From the NCBI RefSeq assembly GCF_043945595.1, contig NZ_JBIFNP010000001.1, forward strand, positions 5,518,001 to 5,582,000: 64,000 nucleotides of DNA, in the 5' to 3' direction. The notes below the pieces were generated by a model, which made no database searches, was not told the DNA's origin, and saw nothing but the letters and a program-made list of their open reading frames with translations. This DNA is from Paenibacillus_S sp043945595. Its GTDB lineage: Bacteria; Bacillota; Bacilli; Paenibacillales; NBRC-103111. The position numbers and the translations under genes are program-made. This document shows positions 60,598 to 64,000 of this stretch, one piece after another (positions within the stretch are counted from its first letter, which is position 1; each line of letters begins with the position of its first letter).

Positions 60598-61983
60598 TTA
60601 TTTTTTGTTGGCAGCGATAATTTGATTCACACGATCCTGCGAAGCCTTCACTGTCGCATCGATATCTTGTTTACCCAGAATCAGCTTCTCGAACTCTTCA
60701 TTTACCGCTTTGTACACTTCAGCCTGGTAGGAAACCGGAGGCACGATAGCGGATGCCTTGGAGTTGGAAAGGACACGGTTCAACGCTTCTTTGTCCACTT
60801 TCTCAGGGTTTTTCGTACCGCTCAAGATGGTATCGGTAATTTTAGCGAATTCTTCAGGTTTTACCTTGCTCCAAGATGGAGTGTTTTTACCTTGAACAAT
60901 GGCACCGTCTGTGGTCAACCAACGAATGAATTTATAAGCCTCGTCTTTGTGCTTGGAGTTAGCTGCAATGGAAATGTACTCTGTTGCAACCGTAGCATAA
61001 CCGCCTGGGTCAGCCGCATTGTTTTTCGGAACTGGAGCAACCGATACGTTGAAGTTCAAAGGCACTTGATCCGTACCGCCAAGCTCGGAGTTCATCCAGC
61101 TGCCTGTCACGATCATAGCGGCTTTTTGGTTAAAGAATTGCGTACGGTAGTTCAGCTTTTGGGAAAGCATATCTGCATAAGGAACCGCAGATTTATCATC
61201 CTTCTCCATTTTCACACGAAGCTCAAGCGATTTTTTGAACAGCGGGCTGTCCATGTTGGAAGATCCGTCCGCTTTGATGAACTCGGTGTTGTCCGGTTGG
61301 TTGGACATAGCCAGCTTCACGTAATCCAGCCAGCCGCCGTTTTGCGGGCCGTGGAAATACGTACCGTAAACTTTGTTCGCTCCGTCGCCTTTGGTCAGCT
61401 TCTTCGCATAATCCATGAACTCGTCCCATGTCCAGTCCGTAGGTACTTTCAGACCCGCCGCATCCAGCATGTCTTTGTTCAAGAGAACGTACCAAGGGTT
61501 GTATTTACCAGGAAGAGCGTAGTATTTACCGTTAATTTTGGTATCTACACGATACTCTTCGTTTTCTTTGTAGCCGTCTTTAGCGATGTAGTCGTCCATC
61601 GGAGCGACCATGCCGAGGGATACGCGCTGCGCATAGCTGGCTGGGTCACTGAACATCAGAACGTCCATCGCTTCGCCGGAAGCAGCGGCAAGGTCAAGCT
61701 TTTTCAAAGCTTCCTGCGTATCGCCTTTCTCACTCAGGCCGATCAGATTCACTTTGATGCCCGGATTTTTTTCTTCATAGGCAGCAATCGTCTTTTTCCA
61801 GTTATACGCGCTTTCCGTACCGAATGTATAGAAGCGAAGCTCGGTTGTGCCGCCTGCCGCCGCACCGCCTTCAGCGCCTTTTTGATCGGTTCCGCTGCCT
61901 GTTCCTGCTCCGCCGCAACCTGCCAGCAAACCTGCAACCACTACGCCGCTTAAAACGCCGGCACCCAGTTTCTTTTTGTTCAT
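60598..61983 (-). CDS. Sugar ABC transporter substrate-binding lipoprotein
   Basis: Extracellular lipoprotein of 461 residues with a signal peptide and lipobox LLAGC (Cys near 23), a Gly-rich linker, then an extracellular-solute-binding fold of the oligosaccharide type (TELRFYTFGTESAYNWKKTI, INGKYYALPGKYNPWYVLLN). AGGAGGG precedes the ATG. It belongs with the two permeases upstream; no ATPase is present, as usual for Paenibacillus loci that share an MsmX-like ATPase. The codon use looks more even and AT-richer than in its neighbours, as expected of a highly expressed gene. Confidence 0.9.
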   Translation of the reverse strand: MNKKKLGAGVLSGVVVAGLLAGCGGAGTGSGTDQKGAEGGAAAGGTTELRFYTFGTESAYNWKKTIAAYEEKNPGIKVNLIGLSEKGDTQEALKKLDLAAASGEAMDVLMFSDPASYAQRVSLGMVAPMDDYIAKDGYKENEEYRVDTKINGKYYALPGKYNPWYVLLNKDMLDAAGLKVPTDWTWDEFMDYAKKLTKGDGANKVYGTYFHGPQNGGWLDYVKLAMSNQPDNTEFIKADGSSNMDSPLFKKSLELRVKMEKDDKSAVPYADMLSQKLNYRTQFFNQKAAMIVTGSWMNSELGGTDQVPLNFNVSVAPVPKNNAADPGGYATVATEYISIAANSKHKDEAYKFIRWLTTDGAIVQGKNTPSWSKVKPEEFAKITDTILSGTKNPEKVDKEALNRVLSNSKASAIVPPVSYQAEVYKAVNEEFEKLILGKQDIDATVKASQDRVNQIIAANKK

Positions 61984-62050
61984 GGTCTAAAAACCCTCCT
62001 CGTATAGATACCTCTTGTGAAAACTTGTGAAAAACGCTTACATTAAAATT

Positions 62051-62064
62051 GTATCAATTGATAC
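62051..62064. promoter_or_regulatory. Palindrome upstream of the binding protein gene
   Basis: Perfect palindrome GTATCAATTGATAC, 68 bases before the ATG. Between it and the gene are two direct repeats of TTGTGAAAA (62014-62037). A regulator site is plausible. Confidence 0.4.
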
Positions 62065-62120
62065 CATTGGAGCCATGCTCTTAAATTGACTTCTTTTATC
62101 ATTTTTTTGACTTTCTGAGC

Positions 62121-62966
62121 TTATCCCTTTACGCCGCCTGTTGCAATTCCTTCGATAACGCTCTTCTGACCGATAATGAAGATAATCAACAAAGGCAGGA
62201 TTGCAGATACGGCCGCAGCCATAATCAGCGAGTAGAACTCACCGCTCAACGATGTAAACTTCTGCATCGCGAGCTGAATTGTAAACAGCTTATCCGTACG
62301 AAGGAAGATCAGCGGGTTCTGATAATCGTTCCAGGTCCAGATGAAGCGAAGGATACCGTAAGTCGCAATGGACGGACGAGCCAGCGGCAAAATGATCGAC
62401 CAGAAAATACGGAAGTGGCCGGCGCCGTCGATTTTGGCGGATTCGATAAAGTCATTATGAATGCCCATGAAAAACTGACGAAGCATAAACGTACCCAAGA
62501 CACTGAAGCTGCCGATAAGAATCAGGCCGATATGATTGTCGAACAATCCGATATAACGGTACAAAATAAACTGTGGAACCAGCGTCGCTTGTCCCGGTAC
62601 CATATAGGTTGTCAGTACGATCAGGAACAGCCATTTGCTTGCGGCAAATTGAATTTTGGAGAAGCCGTAAGCCGCCATGCTCGAAACAATAACCGAGATC
62701 GCCGTCGTGACGAGAGTAATTTTAATGGAGTTCCAATAGTAGAGATAGAACGGATACTGTCCCATCCATACTTCCTTGTAGTTGGCAATGGCGTTCCAAT
62801 GCTTTGGAATCCATTCAATCGGGAAATTAAATACATCCGATTCGATCTTGAAGGATGCGGACAGCATCCAGAAAAACGGTGCCAGAAACAAAATACTAAC
62901 TGCAAACAAGACAATGGTCAAAATTGTTTTCCTTATATTCAGCGGTTCCCGCGGTTCCTTGTTCAT
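62121..62966 (-). CDS. Carbohydrate ABC transporter permease (MalG type)
   Basis: Membrane permease of 281 residues with six membrane segments. The EAA loop ESAKIDGAGHFRIFWSIILPL (near 185-205) is clear. The N-terminus KTILTIVLFAVSILFLAPFFWMLSASFK is typical of MalG-like subunits. It follows the MalF-type permease gene by 44 bases and precedes the binding protein gene. The pair would import an oligosaccharide. Confidence 0.92.
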   Translation of the reverse strand: MNKEPREPLNIRKTILTIVLFAVSILFLAPFFWMLSASFKIESDVFNFPIEWIPKHWNAIANYKEVWMGQYPFYLYYWNSIKITLVTTAISVIVSSMAAYGFSKIQFAASKWLFLIVLTTYMVPGQATLVPQFILYRYIGLFDNHIGLILIGSFSVLGTFMLRQFFMGIHNDFIESAKIDGAGHFRIFWSIILPLARPSIATYGILRFIWTWNDYQNPLIFLRTDKLFTIQLAMQKFTSLSGEFYSLIMAAAVSAILPLLIIFIIGQKSVIEGIATGGVKG

Positions 62967-63010
62967 GTTATTCTCCCCTCATTTCCATAGGTGGTGTTAT
63001 GTTGAACTAA

Positions 63011-63961
63011 TTAATAGTTGACCCATTTCTTCTGTCCGAGCCATTGCAGCGCCGTAATCAACAGCACGACCAGGAACAGCACCGTCGCCATGGAAGAAGC
63101 GTAGCCGAGCTTCAAATTCGTGAACGCCGTATCATACATGTACCAAACGAGCATGCTCGTCGATCCTACAGGTCCGCCTTGCGTCAATACCGCAATCAAG
63201 TCGAACACCTTGAAAGTCGAGATAAAACCGGTAATCATTAAAAAGAATGTCGTCGGAGACAGCATCGGCAGTGTAATATTCTTGAACTTGATCCAGCCGT
63301 TCGCGCCGTCAATGTCCGCTGCTTCATACAAGTCCTTCGGAATGGACTGCAGTGCGGCAATATATACAATCAGGTTGAAACCAATGGAAATCCATACGGA
63401 GATCATCATAACGGACAGAAGCGCATAGTCCGGATCGGCAATCCACTTCGGCGGATTCGCGATCCCTATCGACATAAGGAATTGGTTAACCGGTCCTGCC
63501 GATGGATGGAACAGCACCTGCCATACGATCGCAACAGCCACAACACTGGAAATGTACGGCATGAAGTAAGCGACTTTAAAGAAGCCTTTAAAATAAACAT
63601 GCTTATCGATCAATATCGCCAGTACGATAGAAACGATCAAATACACAGGCACGGTAAGCAGGAAAATCGCGTTATTTAACAATGATTTCAGAAACTGCGG
63701 GTCATGAAACAGCTTCTGGTAATTTTCCAGGCCGCCCCATTTGAATCCGTTGAAGCCCATAATAAAGTTCCAATCGGAAAAGCTCAGAATGAACGTAGCT
63801 ATAATAGGAATCAATACAAAAATTGTGACCCCGATCAGCATAGGGCTTACGAACATGAACCCGGCTAATGTTTCATGACGCTGCAGACGGCTTTTACGCG
63901 GCTTCGCTGCCTTTTTTTCAACCGAAACAGCTGTAGAGTTGGAATTCATGGTGTCACTCAC
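63011..63961 (-). CDS. Sugar ABC transporter permease (MalF/LplB type)
   Basis: Membrane permease of 316 residues with six membrane segments and a basic cytoplasmic N-terminus (KKAAKPRKSRLQRHETLAG). The EAA loop DLYEAADIDGANGWIKFKNI (near 215-235) is present. First gene of the sugar importer on the minus strand. The ATG at 63961 is followed upstream by a GAGGTGAGTGACACC binding site. The promoter is probably beyond the right edge. Confidence 0.92.
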   Translation of the reverse strand: MSDTMNSNSTAVSVEKKAAKPRKSRLQRHETLAGFMFVSPMLIGVTIFVLIPIIATFILSFSDWNFIMGFNGFKWGGLENYQKLFHDPQFLKSLLNNAIFLLTVPVYLIVSIVLAILIDKHVYFKGFFKVAYFMPYISSVVAVAIVWQVLFHPSAGPVNQFLMSIGIANPPKWIADPDYALLSVMMISVWISIGFNLIVYIAALQSIPKDLYEAADIDGANGWIKFKNITLPMLSPTTFFLMITGFISTFKVFDLIAVLTQGGPVGSTSMLVWYMYDTAFTNLKLGYASSMATVLFLVVLLITALQWLGQKKWVNY

Positions 63962-64000
63962 CTCGACTTCGTTATTATTGATTTCATTATAAGGAATGGA
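63962..64000. other. Upstream region of the sugar importer operon, cut by the window edge
   Basis: Contains the binding site of the first permease gene and an AT-rich stretch, but no complete promoter that I can support. Confidence 0.5.

Noticed and set aside
60622..61953. 443-codon open frame antisense to the sugar-binding lipoprotein
   Set aside because: Composition is a shadow of the real gene, with no domain; the lipoprotein has a signal peptide, lipobox and binding site.
62027..62046. Catabolite-responsive (cre) site before the binding protein gene
   Set aside because: The right half CGCTTACA fits, but the TG of the left half is one base out of position, so it does not match the consensus.
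1..64000. CRISPR array, prophage, tRNA or rRNA genes
   Set aside because: No regularly spaced repeats, no phage structural genes and no tRNA cloverleaf or rRNA stretch were seen by eye.

Overview
The window looks like chromosomal DNA of a spore-forming, fairly high-GC Firmicute of the Paenibacillaceae (Paenibacillus or a close relative). This is inferred from the gene content: a gerK-type germinant receptor operon, ecsAB, amj, YesMN-type two-component control of sugar ABC transporters, FapR-like operators and strong AGGAGG ribosome binding sites. No rRNA, tRNA, CRISPR, prophage or transposase gene was seen.

Layout. 1-5.0 kb (mostly minus): phosphonate transporter genes phnE (cut by the edge) and phnC, lipid II flippase amj, a BcrAB-like ABC exporter and an MmyB-type regulator. 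5.1-13.4 kb: a fabF behind a FapR-like box, a HemD-like protein, small membrane proteins, YitT, a lipoprotein, ecsAB and an alpha/beta hydrolase. 13.4-23.5 kb: an RsbW-like kinase, a Gfo/Idh/MocA oxidoreductase divergent from an AraC regulator, a signalling operon (CHASE3/GAF hybrid kinase, CheR, REC-PAS-kinase-REC) and an HPP-family membrane protein. 23.6-29.5 kb: the gerK-like operon and an MFS drug exporter. 29.7-36.7 kb: aas-lplT (lysophospholipid salvage, second FapR-like box), selU-selD, and an ArsP/YraQ-like permease. 37.4-43.6 kb: a large secreted FIMAH-type protein, a MerR/SDR pair and a beta-CASP-like metallo-beta-lactamase protein. 43.6-53.1 kb: an Fe3+/aminoethylphosphonate-type ABC transporter with a LysR regulator, an autoregulated ECF sigma/anti-sigma pair, a pyrH paralogue behind an attenuator-like leader, and a second MerR/SDR pair. 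53.1-64 kb: palindromic repeats, then a polysaccharide locus on the minus strand: sugar ABC transporter (two permeases and a binding lipoprotein), YesMN kinase and regulator, a cytoplasmic heparinase II/III-like lyase and a GH88 unsaturated glucuronyl hydrolase. Together these would sense, import and split an uronic-acid polymer.

Three things stand out. (1) A 172-bp element with 15-bp terminal inverted repeats occurs twice, each copy flanked by its own perfect 8-bp target duplication, with a third degenerate relative; one copy sits inside a larger palindromic element. (2) The pyrH paralogue is preceded by a promoter, a 37-codon leader ORF whose ribosome binding site can be paired into a long stem, and a strong terminator lying inside the leader ORF. 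(3) At least ten genes carry frameshifts, many explained by loss of one base in a short homopolymer, which points to uncorrected sequencing indels more than to real decay.

All functional calls come from reading the sequence. No database search was run, and residue positions are approximate.
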